A DNA stretch of 64,000 bases from Streptomyces sp. MMG1533 (GCF_001279775.1 NZ_LGDG01000178.1:40609-104608), one strand, 5' to 3'; shown: positions 8,691 to 16,961, counted from the first letter of the stretch. The notes: a model not told the origin generated them from the letters alone. Numbers and translations: made by a program.

Positions 8691-8735
8691 TACGTCTCGT
8701 ACGTCTCGCACGTCTCGCACGTCTCGCACGTCCGC
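8691..8735. repeat. five tandem 9-bp repeats
   Basis: Units of the form (T/C)ACGTCTCG start at 8691, 8700, 8709, 8718 and 8727, the last one imperfect. Just to the left (about 8605-8660) is a looser array of CCTTC(C/G)ACG-like units. Both lie in the 240-bp gap between the SEC-C gene and the small membrane protein gene. They look like replication-slippage repeats; no function is evident. Confidence 0.8.
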
Positions 8736-8754
8736 CGGAGCGGGGAGCGGCCGA

Positions 8755-9138
8755 TCAGCGGGTCAGTGCGAACGCGGCGAACAACATGACGACCGTGATG
8801 ACGACGCAGAACGTGAGGTGGGAGCGCGGGTAGTCGTACGTCTCGTGGGTCTCGCCGGCGTTGATCTCGGTGCTCCACCTCCTCAGCAGCTTGCGGCTCG
8901 GGAACATCCCGACAGTGAGGCCGATGAGGGCGAACGCGTACCCGACGAGCATGGCGGCCAGGGAGAAGCCCTGTGCCTGGCCGACGGCGATCATGCCGGC
9001 CAGGCACAGAACCCAGATGAAGGGGTACACGTTCCAGAATCTCTGGACGGGGACCCAGCTCGCCATGGCGGAGCAGTGGACGACGGTGGCTGTGGCTGCC
9101 ATCAGCCACAGCCACTCGGTGGCAACGGACGTGAGCAC
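8755..9138 (-). CDS. small integral membrane protein, unrecognised
   Basis: 127 residues with three to four hydrophobic segments: about 8-27, 38-57, 60-80 and 108-126. A short polar loop with GETHETYDYPRSHL sits before the last segment. No family was recognised. Start is GTG at 9138 with GGAAGGA about 10 bases upstream. It stands alone between the SEC-C gene and the GH30 gene on the same strand; the GH30 terminator hairpin separates it from the latter, so it is likely a monocistronic unit. Confidence 0.65.
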   Translation of the reverse strand: MLTSVATEWLWLMAATATVVHCSAMASWVPVQRFWNVYPFIWVLCLAGMIAVGQAQGFSLAAMLVGYAFALIGLTVGMFPSRKLLRRWSTEINAGETHETYDYPRSHLTFCVVITVVMLFAAFALTR

Positions 9139-9192
9139 GGGCGGGGTGTCCTTCCCGGGGGTGCCGGAGTACCGGAAGCCCCGGAAGCCCTG

Positions 9193-9216
9193 GGGGTCCC
9201 GGGGCCCCGGGACCCC
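9193..9216. terminator. perfect palindrome after the GH30 gene
   Basis: A fully self-complementary 24-base G/C stretch (GGGGTCCCGGGG then its complement) begins 20 bases after the GH30 stop in the direction of transcription. It would fold into a strong hairpin; there is no U-tract, as is usual in Streptomyces. Confidence 0.7.
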
Positions 9217-9235
9217 GGAGGTGTGAACGTCCGTT

Positions 9236-10708
9236 CTAGATCGTCACCCCGTCGATCTGCAACGTCTGCACGGCCTTCGCCGCGAAGGGAACGGCCACGG
9301 TCTTCCCGCTCAGGAACGTGTTCGAGTACGCCGTGTACTTGTCCCCGCCCGTCGTGACCGTGTTCCAGCGCGGGACCAGGCCGCCCGAGCCGCCGGTCAC
9401 CGTGGTGAAGCGGGAGAGGTCGAAGGTGAGGGTCTGGGCTGACGTGGACGTGTTCACGGCCACGATCACCAGACGCTTCGCGCTCGCGTCGTAGGCCGCC
9501 GCCGCGTAGCTGACTCCCGTGTCGAGGATCCGCATTCCCGGGCGGATGTGGCGGCTGAACTGCGCCATGACGTAGTACTTCGTCTGGACCGTCGTCGGCT
9601 GGAGTGTGCTCTGGTCGTACGCGATCATCGCCCAGCCCGTCGACGGGTCCATGACCTGCCAGTAGACCCAGGCGGTGGGGTGGAGCCAGCGGAAGTCGTA
9701 GCAGAGGTTCGACGCCATGGTGAGGCCCGTGCCGTCGCTGTCGCCCGTTTCCGAGTTCCAGAGCTTCTTGCCGGATGTCGTGACCACGTCCGTGTACAGC
9801 AGGTCCCTGCGGCCGCCTGAGCCCTGGTAGCCGTGCACGTTGACCTGGTTGACCAGGGCCTTCGTGGAGGAGTTGAAGGAGGCCCAGGTGGAGCGGGCGG
9901 TGTCGTAGTTCGTCTCGTCGGAGGCGGAGACGCGCAGGCCGGTGAGGCCGCGCTTGTCCAACTCACTGCGCATGTAGGGGAGTACGGCCGCCTGGACCGC
10001 GGGGTCCATGTGGCAGCCCTCTTGCGTTCCGGTGGAGGTCCACCAGGACGAGGCCGGCTCGTTGAAGGGGTCGACGGTCGAGAAGTTCACGCCCCAGTTG
10101 TTCTTGGCGTAGAGGGCGGTCGCGGCCAGGTGGGAGGCGTGCTGGCGGTAGTTCCAGGACTGGAGGTTGTTGCCGCCGCCGGAGGCGCCCGAGGGGTTGT
10201 GGTTCAGGCACATCCACCACATCGGGGAGTTGGCGAAGAGCTCGCTGACCGCGCCCCGCTGTGTCGCCTTCACCAGCATCGCCCGCTGGTTGGCGTCCGC
10301 CGTCCAGTCCCACGCCGAGGAGGTCGGGTCCTCGTTGTTCCAATCCTGCCAGAAGCCCTCGATCTGCTTGAAGGCCGGGATGTTCGGGGACTCGACCATC
10401 GTCGTGCCGCCCACGCTGTTCCAGCTGCACGCGCCCAGGTTGTAGCGGGCGATGTTCAGGCCGAGGCCGGGGAGTGTCGTCCCGTTGTACGACACCGACT
10501 TGGTGGTGAAGAAGGCGTCGGCGAAGTCGTCCCGCGCGCCGAACACGTTGGCCCACCAGGCCAGGGAGGTGCCCCAGCCCTCCCAAGTGCCGTACGAGGT
10601 GCCGGGGTTAACGGCGATCGTGGCGTCCGCGCGTGCGGTGCCCGTCGCCAGGGCGCTGCCGAGGAGCGTCCCGCCCGCGGCTGTGAGCAGTGTTCTACGT
10701 CGGATCAT
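9236..10708 (-). CDS. secreted glycoside hydrolase family 30 enzyme (endo-beta-1,6-galactanase-like)
   Basis: 490 residues. The N-terminus MIRRRTLLTAAGG with a hydrophobic stretch ending ATGTARA is a Tat-type signal peptide, so the enzyme is exported folded. The mature start TYGTWEGWGTSLAWWANVFG is the conserved opening of GH30 enzymes; VDPFNEPASSWW carries the NEP acid/base glutamate and KLWNSETGDSDG the nucleophile glutamate. A beta-sandwich tail follows, as in GH30. The closest remembered activity is endo-beta-1,6-galactanase acting on arabinogalactan side chains (GH30_5), but beta-1,6-glucanase is not excluded. ATG at 10708 is clear. It is monocistronic, with a terminator after it. Confidence 0.85.
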   Translation of the reverse strand: MIRRRTLLTAAGGTLLGSALATGTARADATIAVNPGTSYGTWEGWGTSLAWWANVFGARDDFADAFFTTKSVSYNGTTLPGLGLNIARYNLGACSWNSVGGTTMVESPNIPAFKQIEGFWQDWNNEDPTSSAWDWTADANQRAMLVKATQRGAVSELFANSPMWWMCLNHNPSGASGGGNNLQSWNYRQHASHLAATALYAKNNWGVNFSTVDPFNEPASSWWTSTGTQEGCHMDPAVQAAVLPYMRSELDKRGLTGLRVSASDETNYDTARSTWASFNSSTKALVNQVNVHGYQGSGGRRDLLYTDVVTTSGKKLWNSETGDSDGTGLTMASNLCYDFRWLHPTAWVYWQVMDPSTGWAMIAYDQSTLQPTTVQTKYYVMAQFSRHIRPGMRILDTGVSYAAAAYDASAKRLVIVAVNTSTSAQTLTFDLSRFTTVTGGSGGLVPRWNTVTTGGDKYTAYSNTFLSGKTVAVPFAAKAVQTLQIDGVTI

Positions 10709-11041
10709 GGCTTCTCCGATTCAATCGACGGCCGGTCCCTGAACCGGTGTCGTGGCCAGTCCCGTTTATGCCACGAGGAAGCATCGGGTGTGGCGTGTGG
10801 GGTTGTCGAGGGTTGCGACAGCCCTTTTCCAAACCGATGGAGGAAGGTGTGCGAGGGGCCGAACAAGCCGTTGACCAAGCGGCATGAAGACGGGACGCGG
10901 AGACGGGTGGACGGGTGGGCGCGCGGACGTGGAGACGGGTGGACGCGCGGACGGGGCGAAGGGTGGACGCGCGGACGGGCGAAGGGTCTGGTGACTTGAA
11001 GCACCGCCCTTTATCGTGCGGGCGGCCCGGGAGGAGGCGGT
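10709..11041. other. intergenic region between GH30 and sortase genes, with tandem repeats
   Basis: 333 bases between divergent genes, so it must hold both promoters. At 10898-10983 it contains degenerate direct repeats built on GGGTGGACGCGCGGACGGG; the two best copies are 10937-10960 and 10961-10983. GGAGGAGG at 11030-11037 is the ribosome site of the sortase. No confident operator was seen. Confidence 0.6.
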
Positions 11042-11851
11042 GTGCGGATGCGCGTTCCCGTCGTACGGCACAGCTCCCTGCGGCGCCGTGCCCTCCGGCG
11101 GCGCCTGCTGTGGACCGGCGGGGAGACCCTCGTCAGCGTCGGCGTCGTACTCCTGCTCCTCGTCGTCCATCAGCTGTGGTGGACCAACCGGGAGGCCAGG
11201 GAGGGGGCCGAGCGGGAGGTACGGGCCCTGGAGCGGGAGTGGGACGGGAGCGGTGGCGGTGGCGGTGTGGGTGGAGGTGGGGGCGGTACAGGAGCCGCCG
11301 ATTCACCGACGGCCGTCGATCGCGGTACGTCCGCCGAGTCCGGTACGACCGTCCCGTCCGCCTCGCCGGAGAGGTCTTCCGGCTCCCCGCGCCCCGACTG
11401 GTCCCGCGCCTACGCCATCCTCACCATCCCCCGCCTCCACCTCCGCGTCCCCGTCGCCGAAGGCATCAGCAAGGGCAGGGTCCTCAACAAGGGATACGTC
11501 GGCCACTACCCCGGCACCGGGCAGCCCGGCCGGGCCGGGAACTTCGCGCTCGCCGGGCACCGCAACACCCACGGCGAGCCTTTCCGGTACATCAACCGGC
11601 TGCGGCCGAAGGACACCGTCCAGGTGGAGACCAGGAGCGCGGTCTACACGTACGCCGTCGACGCCACCCTTCCGCAGACCTCGGCCGGTGACGGCGGCGT
11701 GATCCGGCCCGTCCCGCGTTCCACCGTCCACCCCGCCCACGGCTACACCGACCCCGGGTACTACCTCACCCTCACCACCTGCACTCCGGAGTACACCTCC
11801 AAGTACCGGCTGGTGGTCTGGGGCCGGCTCATCTCGATGAGGCCCCGCTAG
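11042..11851 (+). CDS. class E sortase (membrane transpeptidase)
   Basis: 269 residues. A single N-terminal membrane anchor (about 26-46, ETLVSVGVVLLLLVVHQLWW) is followed by a Gly/Ser-rich linker and a sortase domain from about residue 125. The catalytic triad is visible: His in FALAGHRNTHGEP, Cys in LTLTTCTPEY and Arg in SKYRLVVWG. The TLTTC form is that of class E sortases of high-GC Gram-positives, which recognise LAxTG rather than LPxTG. A plausible substrate with an LARTG signal is encoded in this window at 18585. GTG at 11042 and ATG at 11048 share the GGAGGAGG site, and either could be used. It is monocistronic. Confidence 0.9.
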   Translation: MRMRVPVVRHSSLRRRALRRRLLWTGGETLVSVGVVLLLLVVHQLWWTNREAREGAEREVRALEREWDGSGGGGGVGGGGGGTGAADSPTAVDRGTSAESGTTVPSASPERSSGSPRPDWSRAYAILTIPRLHLRVPVAEGISKGRVLNKGYVGHYPGTGQPGRAGNFALAGHRNTHGEPFRYINRLRPKDTVQVETRSAVYTYAVDATLPQTSAGDGGVIRPVPRSTVHPAHGYTDPGYYLTLTTCTPEYTSKYRLVVWGRLISMRPR

Positions 11852-11939
11852 GCGCAGGGGCAAAGCCCTCGTGGCAAAGACTCACGCCCGCTCGCGAGCT
11901 ACCCCCACGGGTGCTGCTCAAGCCGAAGCGGCTGTTGCA

Positions 11940-12011
11940 GCCGATCGAGACCGATCAGGGACGGCTGACCGAGACCGATCAGGTACGGCCGATCGAGACC
12001 GATCAGGTATA
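11940..12011. repeat. three tandem 24-bp repeats before the DUF6412/yidC genes
   Basis: Three contiguous 24-base units begin at 11940, 11964 and 11988. Units 1 and 3 contain GATCGAGACCGATC, an inverted repeat with 4-base spacer; unit 2 has GACCGAGACCGATC. The array ends 89 bases before the ATG of the next gene. Spacing of just over two helical turns would place repeated sites on nearly the same DNA face, so a regulator-binding array is possible. Confidence 0.7.
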
Positions 12012-12100
12012 ACCGAGGGCAGGACAAGCAGCCGTACGAGATGCGCGAGACGTTCGCGGCGTCCCGGACGATCAAGTGGAATCGAGAGGAGGGGCCGAGC

Positions 12101-12412
12101 ATGATCCGTAGTCTGGCGAAACTACGCCCCGCCGTCCTCCTGCTGATCCTCTTCCTCGACGTCGTGCTGCTCGACGCCGGCAGCCTCTCCGCCACCGTCG
12201 CGCTCGCCGCGACCGCCGCGGCCGGCTCCGCTTTCGCCGCCTGCTCGCTCGTCGCCTCGCGCTCCGCGCTCGCCGTGCCGCCCACCCGGGTGCGTACGGC
12301 CATCCGCGACCGCGACCGCCGTACGGCGTTCCTGCCCCAACGCGACCCCGACGCGAAGGGGCGCACACGGCCCCGAGCGCCGGGTCACGCCCTCCCGACG
12401 ACCGCCGCGTAG
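12101..12412 (+). CDS. small membrane protein, probably DUF6412 family
   Basis: 103 residues from ATG at 12101, which follows GAGAGGAGGGG at good spacing; an earlier in-frame start at 12041 lacks this. Two hydrophobic segments (about 11-27 and 33-52) are followed by a basic cytoplasmic-looking tail containing RVRTAIRDRDRRTAFLPQRDP. From memory this tail is typical of a small Streptomyces family (DUF6412) that sits just before a yidC copy, as here, with an 88-bp gap. A role with the insertase is inference from the neighbourhood only. Confidence 0.65.
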   Translation: MIRSLAKLRPAVLLLILFLDVVLLDAGSLSATVALAATAAAGSAFAACSLVASRSALAVPPTRVRTAIRDRDRRTAFLPQRDPDAKGRTRPRAPGHALPTTAA

Positions 12413-12500
12413 GGCACCCTCCTTCACGAGTCCGACCCCGCGCGGGTCGTCATGCCGTCCTCATCACCCCGGCACGACGAGACCCACGGAGGGCTCACCC

Positions 12501-13214
12501 ATGTCCGTTTTCGCCGATCTGGTCCGGCACCTGGCCGACCTGCTCCAGCCGCTGTTCGGAGCCACCGCGGCCGCCGCCGCGATCGTCCTGTTCACCGCGT
12601 TCGTACGACTCCTCGTGCATCCCCTGTCCAGGGCCGCCGCGCGCGGACAGAAGGCCCGGGTCGCGCTCCAGCCGAAGGTCGCGGAGCTCAGGAAGAAGCA
12701 CGCGAAGAACCCCGAGAAGCTCCAGAAGGCCGTGATGGAGCTGCACGCCGAGGAGAAGGTGTCGCCGCTGTCGGGCTGTATGCCGAGCCTGTTCCAGCTG
12801 CCCGCGTTCTTCCTCCTCTACCACCTGTTCTCGAACACGGAGATCGGCGGAAAGGCGAACGAACTCCTTTCCCACCAGCTGTTCGCCGCACCCCTCGGCG
12901 ACCGCTGGGCGGACGCGCTCGGCGACGGCGGGCTGTTCGGGGCCGCCGGCCTCGTGTACGTCACGCTGTTCGTGTTCGTCGCCGTGGTGGCCGCCTTCAA
13001 CTTCCGCCGTACGAAGCGCATGATGGCCGCGAATCCGGCGATGCCGGTCGGGGACGGGGGGCCGGTGCCCGGGGCGGGCGCGATGACCAAGGTCATGCCG
13101 TTCATGTCCTTCTTCACGCTCTTCACCGTGGCGGTGGTGCCGCTGGCCGCCGCCCTGTACGTGGTGACCAGCACGACGTGGAGCGCGGTGGAGCGGGCGG
13201 TGCTCTACCGCTGA
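12501..13214 (+). CDS. yidC: YidC/Oxa1 membrane protein insertase
   Basis: 237 residues. The protein inserts proteins into the cell membrane, alone or with SecYEG. Family marks: a first hydrophobic segment (about 19-40) followed by RLLVHPLSRAAARGQKARVALQPKVAELRKKH, then GCMPSLFQLPAFFLLYHLFS and a final ALYVVTSTTWSAVERAVL. The conserved arginine of the hydrophilic groove is present near residue 35. It lacks the long N-terminal periplasmic domain of Gram-negative YidC and is shorter than the main copy near rnpA in Streptomyces, so it is probably a second paralogue. ATG at 12501 follows GGAGGGCTCACCC. A hairpin terminator lies after the stop. Confidence 0.9.
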   Translation: MSVFADLVRHLADLLQPLFGATAAAAAIVLFTAFVRLLVHPLSRAAARGQKARVALQPKVAELRKKHAKNPEKLQKAVMELHAEEKVSPLSGCMPSLFQLPAFFLLYHLFSNTEIGGKANELLSHQLFAAPLGDRWADALGDGGLFGAAGLVYVTLFVFVAVVAAFNFRRTKRMMAANPAMPVGDGGPVPGAGAMTKVMPFMSFFTLFTVAVVPLAAALYVVTSTTWSAVERAVLYR

Positions 13215-13227
13215 GTCCCGGGGGCTC

Positions 13228-13257
13228 CCGGTCGGTTCCCGGCCGGGCACCGACCGG
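13228..13257. terminator. hairpin after yidC
   Basis: Arms CCGGTCGGT and ACCGACCGG are perfect complements around a 12-base segment that is itself nearly palindromic. It starts 13 bases after the yidC stop and would serve as a factor-independent terminator. Confidence 0.65.
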
Positions 13258-13386
13258 TTCCCGGTCGGCTCCAGGTCCAGTCCGTGAACCGGGTATTGCG
13301 GACCGGACGCCGAGCTTGGAGGATCGGCCAGTCATCCGATGGCTGCACCCGTCGGGCGGCGACCGCGATCGAGGGAGACTGTGATC

Positions 13387-14244
13387 ATGAAGCTGCTGCG
13401 AGTCGGTACGGCGGGATCGGAGCGGCCCGCGCTGCTCGACGCCGAGGGGACCCTGCGGGACCTGTCCGGCGTCGTGCCGGACATCGACGGACCGCTGCTC
13501 GCCGACGACGCGGCGCTCGGCCGGATCCGCGCCGCCGTCGACGCGGGTTCGCTGCCCGCGCTGGATGCCGCCGGGCTGCGTGTCGGGCCGCCCCTCGCAC
13601 GGATCGGCAAGATCGTGTGCATCGGGCTGAACTATCACGACCACGCACGGGAGACGGGGGCCGAGCCGCCCTCCGAGCCGGTGATCTTCTTCAAGGCCGC
13701 GGACACGGTGGTGGGGCCTTACGACACGGTGCTGGTCCCTCGCGGCTCCGTGAAGACCGACTGGGAGGTCGAGCTGGCGGTCGTCATCGGACGTACGGCT
13801 CGGTATGCGGAGTCCGTGGAGGAGGCGCTCGGATGCGTCGCCGGATATGCCGTGGCACACGACGTGTCCGAGCGGGAGTTCCAGATCGAGCGGGGCGGGA
13901 CCTGGGACAAGGGGAAGAACTGCGAGACGTTCAACCCGCTGGGGCCCTGGCTGGTGACGGCGGACGAGGTGCCCGATCCGCAGGATCTGTCGCTGAAGCT
14001 GTGGGTCAACGGGGAGTTGAAGCAGGACGGGACGACCGCTGAGCAGATCTTCCCCGTGGGTGAAGTCGTGCGGTACGTCAGCCAGTTCATGACCTTGTAT
14101 CCCGGTGACGTCATCAACACGGGTACGCCTGCGGGTGTCGCGCTGGGGGAGCCCGAGCCGAAGCCGTTCCTTCGGGCCGGGGATGTGGTGGAGCTGGAGA
14201 TCGAGGGGCTCGGTCGGCAACGGCAGGAGTTCAAGGACGCGTGA
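13387..14244 (+). CDS. fumarylacetoacetate hydrolase (FAH) family protein
   Basis: 285 residues. The first 65 residues are a variable N-terminal domain; the FAH core runs from IGKIVCIGLNYHDHARETG to the end. The metal-binding pattern typical of the FAHD superfamily is seen as FFKAADTVVGP, DWEVELAVVIG and DKGKNCETFNPLGPWL. Members cleave C-C bonds or hydrolyse/decarboxylate oxo-acids in aromatic and sugar-acid catabolism (for example 2-hydroxyhepta-2,4-dienedioate isomerase, acylpyruvase or 2,4-diketo-3-deoxyfuconate hydrolase types); the substrate cannot be told. ATG at 13387 has GGGAG about 11 bases upstream; an in-frame ATG at 13339 lacks such a site. It appears monocistronic. Confidence 0.85.
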   Translation: MKLLRVGTAGSERPALLDAEGTLRDLSGVVPDIDGPLLADDAALGRIRAAVDAGSLPALDAAGLRVGPPLARIGKIVCIGLNYHDHARETGAEPPSEPVIFFKAADTVVGPYDTVLVPRGSVKTDWEVELAVVIGRTARYAESVEEALGCVAGYAVAHDVSEREFQIERGGTWDKGKNCETFNPLGPWLVTADEVPDPQDLSLKLWVNGELKQDGTTAEQIFPVGEVVRYVSQFMTLYPGDVINTGTPAGVALGEPEPKPFLRAGDVVELEIEGLGRQRQEFKDA

Positions 14245-14283
14245 ACGCTCCGCCGGGAGGGCCGGGGACTGCGGTTGTTCGAC

Positions 14284-14331
14284 GGCTGCGGGCCGTCCGT
14301 GGCTGGTCGCGCAGTTCCCCGCGCCCCTGAA
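14284..14331. repeat. dispersed Streptomyces intergenic repeat
   Basis: This contains GGCTGGTCGCGCAGTTCCCC followed by GCGCCCCT, a motif remembered as very frequent between Streptomyces genes. It lies in the 97-bp convergent gap between the FAH and F420-oxidoreductase genes. It may act as a transcription end; the copy number cannot be checked here. Confidence 0.55.
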
Positions 14332-14341
14332 GTCGGTCGGC

Positions 14342-15208
14342 TCACGCCAGTAGAGAAGCCAGCGTTCGCCATGCCTGCCTCGGCAGCGCGTCCCGCGACT
14401 CGCCGTCCACCACCTGCAACGCCACATGGTCCGCGCCCGCCTCGAAGAACGTGTCGACGCGGGCGCGGATCGTCGTCTCGTCGCCCCAGGCGAACAGCGC
14501 GTCGACCAGGCGGTCGCTGCCGCCGTTCGTGAGGTCGTCCTCGGTGAAGCCGTGGCGCAGGAAGTTGTTCGTGTAGTTCGGGAGGGCGAGGTACAGGGCG
14601 AGGAACTCGCGGGCCAGCGTGCGGGCGCGGGTCGGGTCCGACTCCAGGACCACCGCCAACTCGGGTGCCAGGAGCGGGGCTTCGCCGAGGATCTCGCGGG
14701 CGTGGGCGGTGTGTTCGGGGGTGACCAGGTACGGGATCGAGCCCGCCGCCCGGTCGCGCGCCAGCTCCAGTGTCTTCGGGCCCAGTGCGGCCAGGAGGCG
14801 ACGGTCCGCGGGTGCGTGCGCCGCGTCCAGGGCGTCCAGGTAGGCGACCAGGGCCGAGTACGGGCGGCGGTACTGGTCCGCGAGCTTGGCGTGGCTGACC
14901 CCGAGGCCGAGCAGGAAGCGGCCGGGACGGGCCGCCTCCAGTTCGGCGAAGCTCGCCGCGCTGTCGGCGGCCTCGTGCTGCCAGATGCTCTGGATGCTGG
15001 TGCCGACGGTGAGCGTCGAGGTCGCCTCGATCAGCGGTACGGCGTTGGCGGCGGCGCTGTTGCCGCCCAGCCAGACCGCGCCGTAGCCCAGTTCCTCCAA
15101 CTCGGCTGCGGTCTCGGCGACTTCGCCGCTCCGGGACGGATCCTCCGAGCGCAGGCCTACGCTCCAGATGCCGTACCGCCCGACGGATTCCTTCAAGGCG
15201 TCACTCAT
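14342..15208 (-). CDS. LLM-class F420-dependent oxidoreductase (TIGR03620-like)
   Basis: 288 residues with the TIM-barrel pattern of the luciferase-like monooxygenase superfamily: GRYGIWSVGLR at the first strand, AAELEELGYGAVWLGG, TLTVGTSIQSIWQH, and GRFLLGLGVSH. The last pattern and the short length match the subgroup that uses coenzyme F420, which Streptomyces makes. It would transfer hydride to or from an unknown substrate in the cytoplasm. ATG at 15208 has GGAGGG 7 bases upstream. It ends convergently with the FAH gene and is separated by 95 bp from the next minus-strand gene. Confidence 0.85.
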   Translation of the reverse strand: MSDALKESVGRYGIWSVGLRSEDPSRSGEVAETAAELEELGYGAVWLGGNSAAANAVPLIEATSTLTVGTSIQSIWQHEAADSAASFAELEAARPGRFLLGLGVSHAKLADQYRRPYSALVAYLDALDAAHAPADRRLLAALGPKTLELARDRAAGSIPYLVTPEHTAHAREILGEAPLLAPELAVVLESDPTRARTLAREFLALYLALPNYTNNFLRHGFTEDDLTNGGSDRLVDALFAWGDETTIRARVDTFFEAGADHVALQVVDGESRDALPRQAWRTLASLLA

Positions 15209-15303
15209 GGGGCGTTCCCTCCGGTCGGTCGGTGTGCTGTACAGCGGTGCCAACCGGAGGGTTCCCCGAGATCTTCCCCTCAGTGACCGGACAAGTGGCC
15301 CGG

Positions 15304-15831
15304 TCACTGCCCCAGGAACTGCTCCAACGCCTCTACGACGAACCGGTGGTCCTGCAGCTGCGGCAGCCCCGACACCGTCACCGCGCCGATCACGCCCGCG
15401 CCCTCCACATTGATCGGGAAGGAGCCGCCGTGGGCCGCGTACACGTCCGGATCCAGGCGGGAGGACTCCTCGAACGTCGTGCCCTTGGCGCGGAAGCGTG
15501 CACCGACCAGGTAGGACGCGGAGCCGTAGCGCTCCACGACCCGGCGCTTGCGGGCGATCCAGGCGTCGTTGTCGGGGGCGGAACCGGGCAGCGCCGCGTG
15601 GAAGAGCTGCTGGCCCGCGCGGTGGATGTCGATGGCGACGGGGGCCTGCCGCTCGCGGGCCAGGTCGACGATGAGGGAGCCCAGCGCCCACGCGTCGTCG
15701 TAGGTGAACCGGCGGAAGACCAGACGGCGTTCCTGTGCCTCCAGCTCCTCCAGGGGCGGGGTGAGCTCCGGCTGGAACTTCGGGGTGATCTCCTGGTTGT
15801 GCGACTGGTTGTGCGACTTGTTGTTCGTCAC
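15304..15831 (-). CDS. heme-degrading/heme-binding domain protein (UPF0303, DUF336 family)
   Basis: 175 residues. The core LARERQAPVAIDIHRAGQQL and GSAPDNDAWIARKRRVVERYG matches the UPF0303 branch of the GlcG/HbpS fold; the C-terminus GAGVIGAVTVSGLPQLQDH is typical. Relatives bind heme or corrinoid or are linked to carbohydrate-diol use, and the precise role is unknown. The first 13 residues have a repeated SHNQ, probably disordered. Start is GTG at 15831, overlapping the TGA of the oxidoreductase gene (GTGA), so the two are co-translated and presumably share the divergent operator at 16935. Confidence 0.8.
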   Translation of the reverse strand: MTNNKSHNQSHNQEITPKFQPELTPPLEELEAQERRLVFRRFTYDDAWALGSLIVDLARERQAPVAIDIHRAGQQLFHAALPGSAPDNDAWIARKRRVVERYGSASYLVGARFRAKGTTFEESSRLDPDVYAAHGGSFPINVEGAGVIGAVTVSGLPQLQDHRFVVEALEQFLGQ

Positions 15832-16928
15832 AGCGACACCGCCACTCCGTCGTGGGCCGAACGGCGCGCCGCCTCCAGTACGTCGAGGGCGGCGGCCGCC
15901 TCCAGCGCGGTCACCGGATTGGGACCGCCGTCGGCGAGGGCCCTGGCCACGGCCGCATAGTAAGCCGGGTAGTCGCCGGGAAGGGTCGGTTCGGGGCGGC
16001 CGCCGCCGGTCTGCGGGGACTCTCCCCCAGAGGGGGGACCCCCAGCGCCGACCCGGCCCCACAGGTCCTCGGGCTCCAGGCCCCAGTCGGCCCCGGGGCG
16101 CCGGCCTTCTCGCAGGGCCGCCTCCTGCGGGTCGAGGCCGTACTTCACGTAACCCGCCTTCGAGCCCAGCACCCGGAAGCGCGGGCCGAGTTGGGCGGTC
16201 GTCGCGGAGGCGTACAGATGCGACCGCACGCCGTTCGTGTGGGTGATGGCGATGAACGTGTCGTCGTCCGTCTCCGCACCAGGGCGGCGGACGTCCGACT
16301 CGGCGTACACGGAGGCGGCGGGGCCGAAGAGGACCAGCGCCTGGTCGACGACATGGCTGCCGAGGTCGTAGAGCAGACCTCCGATCTCTGCCGGGTCGCC
16401 GGACTCCCGCCAGCCGCCCTTCAGTTGCGGCCGCCAGCGCTCGAAGCGGGACTCGAAGCGGTACACGTCGCCCAGCTCGCCCTCGGCGAGCAGCTTGCGC
16501 AGGGTCAGGAAGTCGTTGTCCCAGCGGCGGTTCTGGAAGACGGACAGGAACAGGCCGCGCTCCTCGGCGAGGGCCGCCAGCTCACGCGCCTCGGCGGCCG
16601 TACCGGCGACGGGCTTGTCCACGACCACGGGCAGGCCGGCCTTCAGGGCGGCGGTGGCGAGCGGGACGTGCGTCTTGTTCGGGGACGCGACGACGACCAG
16701 GTCCAGCTCGTCGGCCCGGTCGAACAGTTCCTCCGGCGCGGCGGCCAGGCGCACGTCCGGGAACCCGGCGCGGGCCTGCTCCCGCCGCTCGGGGTTCGAG
16801 GTGACCACCGTGTCCAGGGCGAGGCCCTCGGTGGCGGCGATCAGCGGGGCGTGGAAGACGGAGCCGGCGAGGCCGTAGCCGACGAGGCCCACGCGGAGAG
16901 GGGTACCAGCAGTCTTGCGTCCAGTCAT
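15828..16928 (-). CDS. Gfo/Idh/MocA-family NAD(P)-dependent oxidoreductase
   Basis: 366 residues. N-terminal Rossmann fold with LRVGLVGYGLAGSVFHAPLI (dinucleotide loop), then VVASPNKTHVPLA and the catalytic-region VVDKPVA (Lys of the EKP-type motif as DKP). The C-terminal domain has GGLLYDLGSHVVDQAL with the conserved Asp and His. Such enzymes oxidise sugars, inositols or their derivatives. Near the C-terminus GAGGPPSGGESPQ is encoded by a palindromic repeat (16020-16045), an in-frame insertion into a loop. ATG at 16928 is used, although GGAGG is only 2-3 bases away. It is divergent from the ROK repressor gene and probably controlled by it. Confidence 0.88.
   Translation of the reverse strand: MTGRKTAGTPLRVGLVGYGLAGSVFHAPLIAATEGLALDTVVTSNPERREQARAGFPDVRLAAAPEELFDRADELDLVVVASPNKTHVPLATAALKAGLPVVVDKPVAGTAAEARELAALAEERGLFLSVFQNRRWDNDFLTLRKLLAEGELGDVYRFESRFERWRPQLKGGWRESGDPAEIGGLLYDLGSHVVDQALVLFGPAASVYAESDVRRPGAETDDDTFIAITHTNGVRSHLYASATTAQLGPRFRVLGSKAGYVKYGLDPQEAALREGRRPGADWGLEPEDLWGRVGAGGPPSGGESPQTGGGRPEPTLPGDYPAYYAAVARALADGGPNPVTALEAAAALDVLEAARRSAHDGVAVSL
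16020..16045. repeat. short copy of the GGGGGTCCCCC palindromic repeat, inside a CDS
   Basis: On the minus strand it reads CTGGGGGTCCCCCC then TCTGGGGGAGAG. It is the same family as the repeats at 31841-31880 and 56757-56798 but lacks their central part. It keeps the reading frame of the oxidoreductase and adds a Gly/Pro/Ser loop. Confidence 0.7.
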
Positions 16929-16934
16929 GTCCTC

Positions 16935-16961
16935 CACTTTCGCAACGCTGTTGCCAAAGTG
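16935..16961. promoter_or_regulatory. operator between the Gfo/Idh and ROK genes
   Basis: A 27-base near-perfect palindrome: CACTTTCGCAAC, 3 bases, GTTGCCAAAGTG (11 of 12 positions pair). It lies 6 bases upstream of the oxidoreductase ATG and 23 bases before the ROK start, so one bound protein would block both divergent genes. Its size and TTTNGCAAC half-sites suit ROK/NagC-type repressors. Confidence 0.75.

Noticed and set aside
8600..12011. Tandem repeats at 8.6, 10.9 and 11.9 kb as CRISPR
   Set aside because: Units are contiguous without unique spacers and no cas genes are present; the Cas4-like nuclease at 51.6 kb is not a CRISPR component here.
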